5,771 nt of DNA. It comes from Paracoccaceae bacterium. GTDB lineage: Bacteria > Pseudomonadota > Alphaproteobacteria > Rhodobacterales > Rhodobacteraceae. Shown here piece by piece: positions 5,689-5,771 of this stretch. The first letter of the stretch is position 1; each line of letters begins with the position of its first letter. The DNA lies in contig SLKW01000115.1 in NCBI GenBank assembly GCA_007134405.1, positions 1 through 5,771 on the forward strand. The letters run 5' to 3'. The translations under genes were made by a program, and so were the position numbers. The notes beneath the pieces are model-generated. The model saw only the letters and a list, made by a program, of their open reading frames with translations, made no database searches and was not told the origin of the DNA.

Positions 5689-5721
5689 GCCGAACTGAAC
5701 GCGCGGGGCGGGCACTTAATC

Positions 5722-5735
5722 CCGAAAGTCTTCGG
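5722..5735. repeat. Short inverted repeat CCGAA-AGTC-TTCGG
   Basis: Five perfect pairs around a 4-base loop, about 150 bases before mnhE and between the weak promoter-like hexamers. It is a possible operator or RNA hairpin; it may be chance. Confidence 0.3.
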
Positions 5736-5760
5736 ACTGCGTGCAAACTGCGCGAGCCTC

Positions 5761-5771
5761 GGTTGCCAACC
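5761..5771. repeat. Inverted repeat GGTTG-C-CAACC at the right edge
   Basis: Eleven bases with perfect five-base arms around a single central base, reaching the last base of the window. It may be half of a larger structure cut off by the edge, such as an operator or a hairpin. Confidence 0.3.

Larger units (their letters stand above)
5572..5771 (-). promoter_or_regulatory. Probable leader/promoter region of the operon (non-coding)
   Basis: I recognise no gene here on either strand, although the minus-strand frames stay open with arginine-rich, low-information translations. It holds several inverted repeats (5585-5590 with 5625-5630, 5639-5648, 5660-5684, 5722-5735, 5761-5771) and presumably the operon promoter, unless the operon extends beyond the right edge. 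The only promoter-like pair I see is TTGCAC (5746-5741) with a weak GATTAA (5721-5716). Their spacing of 19 bases is too long for a confident sigma-70 call. Confidence 0.4.

Noticed and set aside
4877..5698. 273-codon plus-strand frame ending just beyond the terminator-like T run
   Set aside because: Tempting because a terminator-like hairpin lies at its end, but the translation is low-complexity Ser/Ala/Arg/Pro with no recognisable feature and it is antisense to mnhE. The stop also lies after the hairpin, not before it.
5580..5700. Known riboswitch (cobalamin, FMN, SAH, TPP, glycine) or tRNA in the leader
   Set aside because: Compared by eye on both strands with the conserved cores I remember. 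Only short chance matches were found (for example GCTGCGACC resembling part of the SAH element), without the other required parts.
5572..5715. Extended mnhE start at GTG 5715
   Set aside because: No ribosome site seen, and it would make the already long extension about 115 residues and run through the hairpin. ATG 5571 is better supported.
5498..5746. 82-codon minus-strand frame upstream of and overlapping mnhE
   Set aside because: Considered as a small leader gene, but the translation is basic and low-information, has no clear ribosome site, and spans the terminator-like hairpin.
1..5771. CRISPR array, insertion sequence or other mobile element
   Set aside because: No regularly spaced repeats, no transposase or integrase motif and no terminal inverted repeats seen. 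Composition looks even across the operon.

Overview
The window is a slice of one long operon on the minus strand, read from right to left. It encodes the membrane subunits of an Mrp/Mnh/Pha-type monovalent cation/proton antiporter (the CPA3 family, related to the membrane arm of respiratory complex I). The DNA is very GC-rich, third codon positions are strongly G/C, ribosome sites are GGAG/GGAGG, and neighbouring genes overlap. This suits a high-GC proteobacterium; an alphaproteobacterium, perhaps of the Rhodobacter group, is my inference, since no marker gene is present.

Layout from right to left. Positions 5572-5771 are a non-coding leader rich in inverted repeats, with an intrinsic-terminator-like hairpin that points the opposite way to the operon. 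Next come mnhE (5571-4870), mnhF (4873-4613), mnhG (4613-4314), a fused gene joining the C-terminal MrpA region (DUF4040 plus MbhE-like) to MrpB (4312-3371), mnhC (3374-3084), a first MrpD/NuoN-like antiporter subunit (3091-1625), a second antiporter-like subunit of the NuoL/NuoM/MrpD superfamily (1628-108), and the first 36 codons of a further membrane protein (108-1) that continues off the left edge. Every junction is an overlap or a 1-base gap, and nearly all starts have a purine-rich ribosome site 6-10 bases upstream. The subunits are therefore probably made together by translational coupling. No gene lies on the plus strand.

How it works: in Mrp complexes the small subunits E, F, G, B and C and the C-terminal part of A form the scaffold and probable sodium path. 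The large D- and A-type subunits carry the charged residues of the proton path in mid-membrane. Both large subunits here keep the key Glu and Lys residues. The set exchanges cytoplasmic Na+ (or K+/Li+) for external H+, or, if joined to a redox module outside the window, could couple electron transfer to ion pumping.

The most notable point is composition. There is no classical full-length MrpA. The order E-F-G-(A C-terminus + B)-C-D matches the antiporter half of the archaeal membrane-bound hydrogenase (MbhA to MbhH) rather than the standard A-B-C-D-E-F-G order, and at least one more large antiporter-like subunit follows. This is a known superfamily in a less common arrangement. I did not find a wholly unknown system.
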